Positions 1 through 7,822 of a stretch of DNA of 49,139 nt are shown here, in pieces (positions within the stretch are counted from its first letter, which is position 1; each line of letters starts with the position of its first letter). Origin of the DNA: Arthrobacter sp. B2a2-09. Its GTDB lineage: Bacteria; Actinomycetota; Actinomycetes; Actinomycetales; Micrococcaceae. The stretch covers positions 1 to 49,139 of the forward strand of contig NZ_JAMXIC010000030.1 of NCBI RefSeq assembly GCF_027587375.1. Direction: 5' to 3'. The translations under genes and the position numbers were made by a program. Below the pieces are notes generated by a model. It ran no database searches, was not told where the DNA came from, and saw only the letters and a list, made by a program, of their open reading frames with translations.

Positions 1-520
1 GGTAACCGTCGTCAACCGCGGCGGCTGCTTCCCTAAGGCCGGGCGCGGGAGCCGGTGCCGGGAGGTCCGGGACGTCCATGCCGGGCACGGTGGTCGTGCC
101 GGTCGCGGTTGCCGTATCTGCTGCCACTGCCATGGACTCGGTCCAGCCGGTCCTCCACCCCGGCCCCGCGGATGATTGCCGGGAGGCTTGTGCTTCGCTG
201 CGCGTCCGTTCCACGGCCTCGGCCGCGACGATCTGCAAAAATTCCACCGTCCGGGAGATCTCCTCGATCTTGCCGGCGAAATCAGCGGCATCGGTGAAAC
301 CGAGCGAGCGGGCGTCGGAGGCAGCGGTTGAGCGCAGCGCATCCATCGCCGCCACTGCCTGATCAAGGTCATTTGCGGGCGCCGGCACGGCGGCGGGGTT
401 TTGAAGCCCGGCATGCCGGGCGGCGACGGGCTTCAGGCGGCGGGAAAGACGTCCCGGCGACGCAATCCCGCCGTCGGGCTGGGCTGCCCGACGTGCCACG
501 ACTTGACCGATGCCTTCCAT
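1..520 (-). CDS. DUF222 / HNH endonuclease family protein, N-terminal part (runs off left edge)
   Basis: An open frame runs from an ATG at 520 to the window edge without a stop, giving 173 residues of the amino end. Residues about 47-90 (AMDALRS, then DFAGKIEEISRTVEFLQIVA and AAEAVERTR) match the helical start of the DUF222 domain that precedes a C-terminal HNH nuclease domain in the 13E12-repeat family, which is multicopy in Arthrobacter-like genomes. The HNH part lies outside the window, so nuclease function is inferred from the family. Just upstream (531-548) sits a short inverted repeat, TGTCA and TGACA around a G/C run. The biological role of these proteins is not established; some behave as mobile or repeat-like genes. 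The reading frame is well supported; the family call is good but not certain. Confidence 0.7.
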   Translation of the reverse strand, partial: MEGIGQVVARRAAQPDGGIASPGRLSRRLKPVAARHAGLQNPAAVPAPANDLDQAVAAMDALRSTAASDARSLGFTDAADFAGKIEEISRTVEFLQIVAAEAVERTRSEAQASRQSSAGPGWRTGWTESMAVAADTATATGTTTVPGMDVPDLPAPAPAPGLREAAAAVDDGY

Positions 521-613
521 GAATAAACCCTGTCACGGGGGTCTGACATTTAAGGCCCTCGCGCTGCCAATCGGCGTCGCGAAAAGCGAAACAAGGAAAA
601 CACGTCTCAAATA

Positions 614-937
614 TTAGGTGCTGAGGTCCCAATGAACCCGGATCGCCTCAGCGATCGGGCCAGCGGCGACGTCGACCTGAAAGGCCACGGGCGCGGTCTC
701 TGTCTCTTCTATGACTGTGTCGTGGTAAACGCGGCCGCATGACGGACACAGAGTGTAGAGGTCCTCATCGTCGGGCCACGCGGCCAGTCCGGCGGGGACA
801 GGCGTGTTTGCTCCGGCGTAAACAGGGACGCCTTGTGAATTGGCCTGGATCAATCCCTCTTTGCTGACGGTGTTTCCGCACAGGCAAGTGATCGAGGTGA
901 CATCATGACCGATGACATCAGCGAATTCAGTGTCCAT
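614..937 (-). CDS. Small cysteine-cluster (putative zinc-binding) protein
   Basis: This 107-residue protein starts at an ATG with a GGGGAG ribosome site 6 bases upstream. Cys18 and Cys20 (CLC) and Cys64 and Cys67 (CPSCGRVYH) make a likely four-cysteine metal site, arranged like a small zinc ribbon interrupted by about 43 residues. No enzyme motif is visible and no signal peptide or membrane segment is present, so it is probably cytoplasmic. It stands alone: the gene to its right is divergent. I do not recognise a named family. Zinc binding is inferred from the cysteine spacing only. Confidence 0.6.
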   Translation of the reverse strand: MDTEFADVIGHDVTSITCLCGNTVSKEGLIQANSQGVPVYAGANTPVPAGLAAWPDDEDLYTLCPSCGRVYHDTVIEETETAPVAFQVDVAAGPIAEAIRVHWDLST

Positions 938-1067
938 TGGAGCTCCCCGGCGATGGAAGAGGTTCTGCTTGTAGTTTATGCCTGCCTATCCGCCATATGT
1001 TTGACCCCGCCGACTTGGTTGACGGTTACCGGTTGTTCCCCAACATCCGGGGCGGGAAGATATTCCC

Positions 1068-1406
1068 ATGCTGCCTGAGGAGCGTTTCAACACGCTGGTC
1101 GATGAATTCAGGGACAGCCCGGGCGTCAGCGTGCCGGGAGAACCGGGGCAGCGCGGATTCGGTTCGAACGCGCTGAAGGTCCACGGCTCGATTTTTGCGA
1201 CGTTTTCCGGAGGCAGACTTGTTGTGAAGTTGCCGCACCAGCGGGTCGAGATGCTGATCGGAACCGGTGTTGGTGCGCCGTTTGACGCCGGAAAGGGTCG
1301 TGCGATGAGGGAATGCCTCACCGTCACTGCCGACGATGAGGAGTCGTGGCTGGCCCTGGCACGTGAGGCCTGGGACTTCGTGAGGGCTCAGCGAAGAACA
1401 CAGTGA
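1068..1406 (+). CDS. YjbR/TfoX-N-like protein
   Basis: This 112-residue protein starts at an ATG preceded by GGGAAG. It carries the pattern of the YjbR/MmcQ and TfoX N-terminal fold: a short helix, then strands with KVHGSIFATF and GGRLVVKLP, and a C-terminal helix with DDEESWLALAREAWDFV. Such proteins are about 100-130 residues, are thought to bind nucleic acid or act as small adaptors, and have no known catalytic residues. The stop codon lies inside the first copy of an 88-bp direct repeat, and the DinB gene that probably once followed directly now lies beyond an inserted kinase gene. Confidence 0.65.
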   Translation: MLPEERFNTLVDEFRDSPGVSVPGEPGQRGFGSNALKVHGSIFATFSGGRLVVKLPHQRVEMLIGTGVGAPFDAGKGRAMRECLTVTADDEESWLALAREAWDFVRAQRRTQ

Positions 1407-1474
1407 AGGGACGGGATGAGATCCAACGAACTGCTGCTGGACGCCTTTGCTCGGATCCGTGACATAGTGGCCGC
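1387..1474 (+). repeat. 88-bp direct repeat, copy 1
   Basis: Bases 1387-1474 match 2049-2136 with only two differences (1412 and 1414). The copy spans the last bases of the YjbR-like gene, the ribosome site and the first 19 codons of the DinB gene. Weaker similarity continues a little upstream in both places. The two copies bracket the kinase gene at 1488-2015. Confidence 0.9.
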
Positions 1475-1478
1475 CTAG
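1416..1478 (+). pseudogene. 5' stub of the DinB gene
   Basis: The first 19 codons of the DinB gene (MRSNELLLDAFARIRDIVA) are repeated here with their ribosome site, then a further Ala codon and a TAG stop. The stub would encode only 20 residues. It is the broken end of the gene left by the event that placed the kinase gene between the two repeat copies, and is unlikely to be functional. Confidence 0.8.
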
Positions 1479-1487
1479 ACTCCTTAG

Positions 1488-2015
1488 ATGGCTATGGATC
1501 TTGAGAGTGTTTTCCTGAACGGCACGGTTGGTGCCGGCAAGACGACTACAGGCGAAGCCTTGCACTGGCTCCTCGCCGACGACGGAATCAGCAACGCCGT
1601 GATCGACCTCGATGCGTTGCGGCGGAGCTGGCCTGCGCCTTCAACGGACCGGTTCAACCACGAGCTTGAACTGAGGAATCTTCAGGCTGTCGCGGGAAAT
1701 TATCGTGAGGTTGGCGTACGGAGGCTCATTCTGGCAGGAGTGCTTGAGCAAGCCGCGGAGGTGGACCGATATCGTGCAGCCCTCGGCGGAGGGAAGCTCA
1801 CGGTGATCCGACTGGAAGCGCCAATCGAGACTATTCAAGAGCGACTCAGGAACCGACACGAACCGAACAGCCCGGAGCTGGCCTGGCACCTGGATCGCAG
1901 CGTGGAGCTCGATGAAATCCTGACCGAAGCTCGACTCGATACACATGTGGTGGCGACGGGACGACGAGGCCCTAGCCAGGTTGCCCAGGCGGTTCGGGCT
2001 CTGATTGGGTGGTAG
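1488..2015 (+). CDS. P-loop AAA/adenylylsulfate-kinase-like NTPase
   Basis: A 175-residue cytoplasmic P-loop protein. Walker A is GTVGAGKTT at residues 12-20 with Lys18. AVIDLDALRRSW at about 37-48 is the acceptor-side segment seen in small-molecule kinases (gluconate, shikimate and adenylylsulfate kinase-like). ERLRNRHEP at about 118-126 fits the lid. The substrate cannot be told from sequence. Its position is unusual: it sits precisely between two copies of an 88-bp repeat made of the YjbR/DinB junction, so it looks inserted. There is no strong ribosome site before the ATG at 1488; a second in-frame ATG follows at 1494. Confidence 0.65.
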   Translation: MAMDLESVFLNGTVGAGKTTTGEALHWLLADDGISNAVIDLDALRRSWPAPSTDRFNHELELRNLQAVAGNYREVGVRRLILAGVLEQAAEVDRYRAALGGGKLTVIRLEAPIETIQERLRNRHEPNSPELAWHLDRSVELDEILTEARLDTHVVATGRRGPSQVAQAVRALIGW

Positions 2016-2048
2016 GCGTAGCCAGTTCGGTGAGCCTCCGTGAAAGGT

Positions 2049-2136
2049 CTCAGCGAAGAACACAGTGAAGGGAAGCGATGAGATCCAACGAACTGCTGCT
2101 GGACGCCTTTGCTCGGATCCGTGACATAGTGGCCGC
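2049..2136 (+). repeat. 88-bp direct repeat, copy 2
   Basis: Second copy of the repeat at 1387-1474 (86 of 88 identical). Here it leads into the complete DinB gene. The bases before it (about 2030-2048) look like a worn copy of the end of the YjbR-like gene, so the duplication covered slightly more than the near-identical core. Confidence 0.9.
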
Positions 2137-2581
2137 GACTCTTAAAGGGGTCGACGACGAGTCTCTAGTCCATCGGCCGGCCGGGAGCGGAAACTCGATT
2201 GCGTGGTTGATCTGGCACCTCAGCCGAGTGGAGGACCTGCAGCTCGCCTCCGCCGCCGGCGTCGAACAGGTGTGGACTTCGAAGGAGTTCGCCGGGCGAT
2301 TCAACCTGCCGCTGCCTGAACGCGACACCGGCTACGGCCACTCGAGCGATAAGGTCGACGCGGTTCAGGCCCCGCCGGAGCTGTTGCTCGAATACTACGA
2401 CGCCGTCCACCGGCAGACGATGGCGTTCCTGGAAACCCTTGGTGACGAGGACCTTGATCGCATCGTCGACACCCGCTGGGACCCGCCGGTCACTCTCGGC
2501 GTGCGGTTGGTCAGCACGATTGCCGATTGCCTTCAGCACGCGGGGCAGGCCGCCTACGCCAAGGGCCTAGGCGGCCGGTAA
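2078..2581 (+). CDS. DinB / DUF664 family protein
   Basis: This 167-residue protein begins at an ATG behind GAAGGGAAG. It shows the DinB four-helix bundle pattern: NELLLDAFARIRDIV, SIAWLIWHLSRVEDLQL with His47, a third helix with LLLEYYDAVHRQTMAFL (His111), and a last helix with ADCLQHAGQAAY (His154). The histidines are the usual metal ligands of the family. In actinobacteria relatives act as mycothiol-dependent transferases, so a thiol-transfer or detoxification role is plausible but not shown. It is convergent with the MFS exporter gene to its right, with only 8 bases between the stops. Confidence 0.8.
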   Translation: MRSNELLLDAFARIRDIVAATLKGVDDESLVHRPAGSGNSIAWLIWHLSRVEDLQLASAAGVEQVWTSKEFAGRFNLPLPERDTGYGHSSDKVDAVQAPPELLLEYYDAVHRQTMAFLETLGDEDLDRIVDTRWDPPVTLGVRLVSTIADCLQHAGQAAYAKGLGGR

Positions 2582-2589
2582 GCGGAACC

Positions 2590-4029
2590 TCAAGCAACGT
2601 TCTGAGATGCCACCTTCTGAGATGCAACCTTCCGAGGTTTGAAGACCAACCCCAGGACGGCCGCCAGCGCGAGGGCGGAGAGGATGGTCGCCGACCAGAA
2701 CCCGGCCCGTCCGCCGGTCAGGAAATCGCCAGGTATAGCGAAGGCCGCGTAGATCGAAGCCACGATGGCCAGGCCGACGGCGCCGCCAAGCTGCTGCATT
2801 GTCTGGAAAAGTCCGGATGCGGACCCTGCGTGCTCGGGTTCGACGTTGCGAAGCGCGAGCGTCGTGAGCGGCATGAACGTTATGCCGGCGGAGATTCCAG
2901 TGCCCAGAAGTGCAAGCAAAACGAGGGCGAACGGGGTGTTCGTATTCAGTTGCGTCAGCGGCAAGAAGGCGACGACGCGAAGGGCGGTGCCGAAGACGAC
3001 CAGCCGGACGGCCCCGAAGCGCTCGAGTAGCCGCGGGACGATCCGCGACATCGCGAAGATGCTCAGCGGCATCGGCAGGAACGCCAACCCGGTCACCATC
3101 GGCGAGAGGTGCAGATCGTCTTCGAGGTACTGGACCATGAGGAAGAACATCGCCAGCATCCCGCCGTAGGTGGCCGCCATCGCTGCCAGCGCCGCCACAC
3201 GGCTCGGGCTGCGCAGCAGTTGCGGACGGAGCAAGGGGTGTGCCACTCTCCGCTCGGTGACGGCGAGAACTGCGATCAGCACTGCCCCGACAACCAAGCC
3301 GCCGATAGTGCGCGGGCTGGACCAACCGACGTCGCCCGCTTGGATGAGACCCCAAACGATGGCGACGGCGCCGCCCGTCGCGGTCACCGCTCCGAGGATG
3401 TCGAATCGCCCGGGCCGCCGGGGAGTTTCCGCGACGAGGCGCGGCACTGCAATGAGGACCACGACGCCGATCGGCACGTTGATGAAGAGGGTCCACCGCC
3501 AGCTGGTGGTGTCGGTGAGCAGTCCGCCGAGGATGAGCCCGAGCGCGCCACCCATTGACGCAATGGCGGAGAACAGTGCGAGCGCGCGGTTCCGCGCGCC
3601 GTCGTCCTTCGCGCTGGTGGTGATGAGCGCGAGTACGCTCGGGGCGGCGAATGCCGCGCCGAGGCCCTGGAGTGCGCGTGCGATGACGAGGAGGAGGGGC
3701 GAGGTGGCCAGGCCGCCAAGCAGTGAGAAGAGCGTGAAGGCTGCGACGCCCACCAGGAAGGTGCGACGACGGCCGACGACGTCTCCGATCCGTCCGCCGA
3801 GCAGCAGGAGGCCGCCGAAGGCGACGGCGTAGCCGTTCAAGACCCAGCTGAGCTCGGCCCGGTCGAAGTGGAGGTCGGTGGCGATGTGGGGGAGCGCGAC
3901 GTTCACGACAGTCGCGTCGAGGACAAGCATGAGTTGGGCCAGCATGACCAGCCAGAGGCCAATGCTGCCGGCGCGGCGGCCGGATGTCGCGATCCCGGCG
4001 GGTGCGCGTGTGGCGATTGTGGGTGTCAT
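2590..4029 (-). CDS. DHA2-family (14-TM) MFS drug efflux transporter
   Basis: This 479-residue inner-membrane transporter starts at an ATG. After a basic lead it begins GLWLVMLAQLMLVLDATVVN, the typical first helix of EmrB/QacA-type proton-drug antiporters (motif D1, LD.TVVNVALP). Motif A (GGRIGDVVGRRR) is at about 81-92, and motif C (SMGGALGLILGGLL) at about 157-170. About 14 hydrophobic segments are visible. The C-terminus ends in a small tandem repeat, KVASQ twice then NVA. It is divergent from the TetR gene at 4162, and the gap holds two palindromes that look like that repressor's operators, so it is probably a repressed efflux pump. The substrate is unknown. Confidence 0.88.
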   Translation of the reverse strand: MTPTIATRAPAGIATSGRRAGSIGLWLVMLAQLMLVLDATVVNVALPHIATDLHFDRAELSWVLNGYAVAFGGLLLLGGRIGDVVGRRRTFLVGVAAFTLFSLLGGLATSPLLLVIARALQGLGAAFAAPSVLALITTSAKDDGARNRALALFSAIASMGGALGLILGGLLTDTTSWRWTLFINVPIGVVVLIAVPRLVAETPRRPGRFDILGAVTATGGAVAIVWGLIQAGDVGWSSPRTIGGLVVGAVLIAVLAVTERRVAHPLLRPQLLRSPSRVAALAAMAATYGGMLAMFFLMVQYLEDDLHLSPMVTGLAFLPMPLSIFAMSRIVPRLLERFGAVRLVVFGTALRVVAFLPLTQLNTNTPFALVLLALLGTGISAGITFMPLTTLALRNVEPEHAGSASGLFQTMQQLGGAVGLAIVASIYAAFAIPGDFLTGGRAGFWSATILSALALAAVLGLVFKPRKVASQKVASQNVA

Positions 4030-4067
4030 GGGAGGTGTCCTGTTCTAGCCGAGGGGGCTGACGTACA

Positions 4068-4092
4068 CTAAGAGGAGAGTAGCTCCGCTTAG
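4068..4092. promoter_or_regulatory. Palindromic operator 1 between MFS and TetR genes
   Basis: A 25-bp palindrome with arms CTAAGAGGAG and CTCCGCTTAG (one mismatch) around five bases. It lies between the divergent efflux and TetR genes. Palindromes of this size are typical TetR operators; the assignment is inference. Confidence 0.6.
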
Positions 4093-4098
4093 AACTAT

Positions 4099-4115
4099 AC
4101 GGAGACACTCTCCGT
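4099..4115. promoter_or_regulatory. Palindromic operator 2 between MFS and TetR genes
   Basis: A perfect palindrome, ACGGAGA-CAC-TCTCCGT. It shares the GGAG...CTCC core with operator 1, and 4074-4087 against 4100-4113 form a larger inverted repeat (12 of 14). Two related boxes suggest cooperative repressor binding. Confidence 0.6.
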
Positions 4116-4161
4116 TTTGCAATAGTTCTTGTTTTGGACGTACTTAGAAGGGCTGGTTTCT

Positions 4162-4710
4162 GTGCGCGCTGACGCTCAACGCAACCGCGATCGGATCGTG
4201 GAAGTTGCGCGTGCGCTCTTCCGTGTCAAAGGCTTCGAGGCAGTTTCAATGGACGAAGTCGCCAAGGCGGCCGAAGTGGGACCCGGTACGCTCTACAGGC
4301 ACTTCGCGACCAAAGAGTCACTGTACGACGCCGTCCTCGAGGCATGGGCAGACAAGGTCAACACCGCCGTCGACCGAGCCCTTACCCTCGACGGCCCAGC
4401 CCGGGAGCGGTTGCTGAGTTGGCTGACCGACTATGCGGCGATGCTGACCGAACATAAGGGTGCAGCGGCCCGGATCACCGCCGCGCTGGGCGACCCCGGT
4501 TCCCCGTTTGCGGCAAAGTGCCGGACCTACCTCGGTGCTAATCAACGCATGATCGAAGCGTTGGACTCGGCCCTGCGACCTGGGGTTGAGGCCATTCAGA
4601 TCAGCCGGCTCGTCGGCGGTGTGGCCGCAGTGGTAGATAACAGCGAGCTTCCCGCCGACGCCGCAGCATCGATGCTCGCGGTAGTCGCCGACGGACTTAT
4701 CGCTTCCTGA
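4162..4710 (+). CDS. TetR/AcrR-family repressor
   Basis: A transcription factor of 182 residues from a GTG at 4162, chosen because AGAAGGG lies 8 bases upstream and the helix-turn-helix domain begins directly after it; a start at 4129 would add 11 residues. The DNA-binding domain is clear: RNRDRIVEVARALFRVKGFE, VSMDEVAKAAEVGPGTLYRH, FATKESLYDAVLEAW. The C-terminal part is a TetR ligand-binding helical domain of the SbtR-like type. The gene is divergent from the efflux pump at 2590-4029, with two palindromes in the shared promoter region. It probably represses the pump and itself. Confidence 0.87.
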   Translation: MRADAQRNRDRIVEVARALFRVKGFEAVSMDEVAKAAEVGPGTLYRHFATKESLYDAVLEAWADKVNTAVDRALTLDGPARERLLSWLTDYAAMLTEHKGAAARITAALGDPGSPFAAKCRTYLGANQRMIEALDSALRPGVEAIQISRLVGGVAAVVDNSELPADAAASMLAVVADGLIAS

Positions 4711-4743
4711 CGGGTTCAGGGGCAAGATTCCAGGCTGTTCTCC

Positions 4744-4886
4744 GACCCTCGCTCACTTGTGGCGCGTTTTTGGGCGACCCTCGCTCACTTATGGCGGGTT
4801 TTTCACGATCGCTCGCTCACTATTACGACGGCGCGACGCCGGATGTGCAGGAGCGTTTCGCATTTGCGGCCCAAAGGTGAGCGAGC
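4744..4886. repeat. 32-bp spaced repeat (TCGCTCACT) with one inverted copy
   Basis: The core TCGCTCACT starts at 4749, 4781 and 4813, exactly 32 bp apart, and the first two units share much of their length (GACCCTCGCTCACTT, then TGGCG.GTTTTT). A reverse-complement copy (GGTGAGCGAGCG) lies at about 4876-4887. It sits in a 489-bp gap (4711-5199) with no convincing gene. The rest of the gap is GC-rich filler, plus a small hairpin AGTGAGC / GCTCACT at about 5102-5124. It is probably a dispersed intergenic repeat of the genome; its function is unknown. Confidence 0.6.
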
Positions 4887-5199
4887 GTTTGCGGCGGTCG
4901 GGACCGCCATGCGCGCCCCGCGGCCGCCCGTCGTGCCCGGCCGCCCCGCCGCAGTAGGCCCCCGACGCCCGCCGTCGTGCCCTCGCCACGCTGCCCGCGG
5001 TCGTGCGTCCTCCGGGTGCAACGCCGGCAACACTCGCAAATTCGTTAACTAAGTCGAGTAGGCATCACTCAAGGCTGCCCGGAAACGGCTCCGTAGCATC
5101 CAAAGTGAGCTGAAGAAGGCTCACTGCCATTGCTTTTGAGAAGCGATGCGCGGCCGTACCAACCCGGCGGGGCCTTGAACCCCGCCAAGGACGCACATC

Positions 5200-6117
5200 A
5201 TGAAAACTGCAAAACTCATGGCCGTCGCTTGCCTCTTGCTTGCGGGGATCGCCACACCGTTTTCCGCCGCCAACGCCGCACCCATGGAATCTCCAGGGGT
5301 CGCGTTAGGCAACGACATCTCCTGGCCGCAATGCGGTGGCGGACTTCCTGCGGGCCAGTCGTTCGCGATTGTCGGTGTCAACGGCGGGTGGCCGGAGAGT
5401 GCGAATCCCTGTTTGGCCGAGCAGCTTCAGTGGGCCGCCAGCTCGGTGGGCGGGACGAGCCAGCCGGCCGTTGCCTTGTACGTCAACACTGGCAATCCCG
5501 CGGAGTTCGGGCCCGCGTGGTGGCCGTCGTCCAATGGAGTCGCAAACGCGACGGTTCCCAACCCGTACGGGACCTGCGATGGGAGCGCTTCGGCAGCGTG
5601 CGCCTACATCTACGGCTACACCATGGCCTTTCAGGACGCTAACCAGCGGGGCGTCAGCGATCCCGCCAAGCACATGTGGTGGCTGGACGTGGAAACCGGG
5701 AACGCCTGGTCCTGGGACAAAGTCGCCAACGCCGCGGATATTGAAGGCATGGCCGCCTACTTGCAAAGCATTGGCGCGGCGGTGGGCATCTACTCAACCT
5801 CGTACCAGTTTGGGATAATCGCCGGTCGGCTTCATCCCGACAGCAATCTGAACGGACTTAAGAGCTGGCTTGCCGGAGCAACGTCACCGGAGACCGCGGT
5901 GGAACTCTGCTCTGCCCCGCCGCTGACAGCCGGCGGTGTGGTTGCACTCACCCAATTCACCACAGACCTCGACTACAACTACTCGTGCATTCCACCCGCA
6001 CCCCCTGCCCCGCCCAAACCAGCACCGGTCGTGGCCCCGCCGAAGCCCCCGGCCCCGACGCTGACTGAAGATGCCAGCGGCAAGCGGAAGCCGGATTGGT
6101 CGATACCGCAGAGCTGA
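5200..6117 (+). CDS. Secreted GH25-like / DUF1906-type protein
   Basis: A 305-residue exported protein whose ATG follows AAGGA. A signal peptide is clear: basic MKTAK, the hydrophobic run LMAVACLLLAGIA, and a cleavage site after ANA at about residue 26. The mature domain begins with GNDISWPQCGGG and has WLDVETGNAWSW at about 165-176 and VGIYSTSYQFG at about 200-210, the pattern of glycoside-hydrolase-25-like TIM barrels found in secreted actinobacterial proteins. Asp167 and Glu169 in the LDVET segment are candidate catalytic acids. Several cysteines suggest disulfides. The last 50 residues are Pro/Ala/Lys-rich (PPAPPAPPKPAP), probably a wall-spanning tail. A role in cell-wall turnover is likely but not shown. 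Confidence 0.72.
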   Translation: MKTAKLMAVACLLLAGIATPFSAANAAPMESPGVALGNDISWPQCGGGLPAGQSFAIVGVNGGWPESANPCLAEQLQWAASSVGGTSQPAVALYVNTGNPAEFGPAWWPSSNGVANATVPNPYGTCDGSASAACAYIYGYTMAFQDANQRGVSDPAKHMWWLDVETGNAWSWDKVANAADIEGMAAYLQSIGAAVGIYSTSYQFGIIAGRLHPDSNLNGLKSWLAGATSPETAVELCSAPPLTAGGVVALTQFTTDLDYNYSCIPPAPPAPPKPAPVVAPPKPPAPTLTEDASGKRKPDWSIPQS

Positions 6118-6186
6118 CGGGTTCCCGCCGAGGTTCGTGACGCGTCGTTTCGTGACCCAAGGCAACGATGGACCAGACTTAGGGAC

Positions 6187-7554
6187 GTGACCAACAAACC
6201 CCGCCCCGGCCTAGCGATCGCTGCACTGAGTCTCGGGACGGCGCTGAATCCGCTGAACTCGTCGATGATCGCGGTCGCGCTAGTGGTTCTGCGCCAGGAC
6301 TTTGCGCTCGACGTCGCCACGGTCACCTGGGTGATCACGTCCTTCTACCTCGCCTCGGCCGCCGGCCAGCCACTCATGGGCCGGCTCGCGGATCGTTTCG
6401 GTCCGAGGAGGTTATTCACCTTCGGCATGGCAGTGGTTGCCATTGCCTGCGCGCTGGCGCCGTTTTCGCCGAACTTCGCACTGGTCTGCGTGGCCCGTGC
6501 GCTCATGGCGGTGGGGACCGCGACGGCGTACCCGTGCGCCGTCGTCATGGTCTCGACGCTCAGCCGGCAGGCGAACATCAGCTCCACCCGACCCTTGGGG
6601 CGCATCCAGATGGCGAACACGTCGGCCGCTGCGGTGGGACCCGTCGTCGGCGGCCTTTTGGTGAGCCTGGTCGGCTGGCAGGCGTTGTTCGCGATCAACG
6701 TGCCGATCTCGCTTCTGGCACTGATTGTGGTGCGGCGGGTGGCGCCGCCCGACGTCGGACGCGAAAGCGGCAAGCTCTCCGTCCTCCTGCGCGATTCAGA
6801 CATTCCGGGCATCCTGGCGTTCCTCGCCTCGCTCACGTTGGCGATGATGGCGCTGCTCAACGTGGTGCCGGCCTACCGCTGGTGGTTCATCGCCGTCGCT
6901 GTTGTCCTGGCGGGGCTGTTCGCATGGCGCGAATTGCGGTTCAGTCCGCCGTTCCTGGACCTGCGGCTGCTCGGCCGGAACCGGCCGCTGCTGCTGTTGT
7001 ACTTGGGTTTCGCGGTGTTCAGCGCGGTCTATTATTTTGCTTTCTTCGGGCTTCCGCAGTTGTTGCAGCAGGCGGGAAAGTACGACGCCGGCGTGGTCGG
7101 CCTGCTGATGCTTCCCCTGGCTGCCATGTCGGTTGTCATGACGCCGGTGACGGTGCGGTTCATTGAGCGGTTCGGGGTGCGGTCCGTGATGATCGTCGGG
7201 GTCTTGCTTTTGGCTCTGGCTTCCGGCGCGCTCGGGCTGCTGACGCTGTCCTTCTGGCCCCCGCTGGTGCTGGTGCTCACGGCGCTGATGGGTGTTCCGT
7301 ATGGTGTTGTCAGCACGGCGTCCAACCAAGGTTTGTACGTGTCCGCGCGGCCCGAGGACAGGGGAGTGGCCGCCGGGATTTTCCAGACGTGCAGATACCT
7401 CGGAGCCATCACGGCGACGGTGCTCATTGGTGTGCTGTACGGGCCCGGGGTCAACCAGGCAAACTGGGGGCTCATGGTGTTGGTGATGCTGGGGTTGAGC
7501 GTGGTGGTGTTTGGGTTGGCGCTGGCTTGGCGGAAGCCGGGGGTGATGGGTTAG
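6187..7554 (+). CDS. MFS transporter
   Basis: A 455-residue membrane transporter from a GTG at 6187. The first helix (LAIAALSLGTALNPLNSSMIAVALVVL) has the DHA2-like loop-1 motif with an N-P-L-N-S-S variant of the usual LD.TVVN. Motif A (GRLADRFGPRRLF) is at about 65-77. Roughly 12-14 hydrophobic helices follow, and the end is basic (AWRKPG). It is probably a drug or metabolite exporter driven by proton motive force; the substrate cannot be read from sequence. It stands alone after the secreted GH25-like gene (69-bp gap) without an adjacent regulator of its own. Confidence 0.85.
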   Translation: MTNKPRPGLAIAALSLGTALNPLNSSMIAVALVVLRQDFALDVATVTWVITSFYLASAAGQPLMGRLADRFGPRRLFTFGMAVVAIACALAPFSPNFALVCVARALMAVGTATAYPCAVVMVSTLSRQANISSTRPLGRIQMANTSAAAVGPVVGGLLVSLVGWQALFAINVPISLLALIVVRRVAPPDVGRESGKLSVLLRDSDIPGILAFLASLTLAMMALLNVVPAYRWWFIAVAVVLAGLFAWRELRFSPPFLDLRLLGRNRPLLLLYLGFAVFSAVYYFAFFGLPQLLQQAGKYDAGVVGLLMLPLAAMSVVMTPVTVRFIERFGVRSVMIVGVLLLALASGALGLLTLSFWPPLVLVLTALMGVPYGVVSTASNQGLYVSARPEDRGVAAGIFQTCRYLGAITATVLIGVLYGPGVNQANWGLMVLVMLGLSVVVFGLALAWRKPGVMG

Positions 7555-7625
7555 GTCCCAATCGCGAGGCTCCGAAACCCGCTGCAGGCCGACAAACCCC
7601 TGTACCTACTCCGACGCACCTTCAT

Positions 7626-7697
7626 CACTCATTTTTAGGTCAACGCACACTCATTTTCGGTGCAATGCCCACTCAATTTCAGTGCAATGCACACTCA
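7626..7697. repeat. 22-bp phased array A (CACTCAWTTT), upstream of LuxR 1
   Basis: The core ACTCA starts at 7627, 7649, 7671 and 7693, exactly 22 bp apart. The first three units share CACTCATTTT or CACTCAATTT, and units 2 and 3 also share GTGCAATGC. The array lies in the 268-bp gap before LuxR 1, with its last core about 125 bp from that start codon. The same core appears in arrays at 10455, 19441 and 32617, and a variant at 42415. With 22-bp spacing every core faces the same side of the helix, as expected for a protein-binding array or a multi-repeat transposon end. Confidence 0.85.
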
Positions 7698-7822
7698 GTG
7701 ATCATTTTCGCCCGTAGCGTTGGATAGATCGTCAGGCTAGCGCTCTGGGGCGCTCTCCTCAGATTTGGTAGGCCACTAGGCTCACACTTCAAAGCTGGGG
7801 TGCCTGCGTTAGGAGTTCGGAA

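Noticed and set aside
1387..2136. Reading the 88-bp repeats as transposon target-site duplications
   Set aside because: They are far longer than any transposase-made duplication, and no terminal inverted repeats or transposase are present. Integration by homology or tandem duplication fits better.
2567..4108. An Arg/Pro-rich 513-codon frame on the minus strand, out of phase with the MFS gene
   Set aside because: The composition is typical of a shifted reading of a GC-rich gene, and the MFS frame has full motifs and helices.
7626..7697. Possible CRISPR array
   Set aside because: The units are only 22 bp with a 10-bp conserved core and no spacer-sized unique segments, and no cas genes are present.
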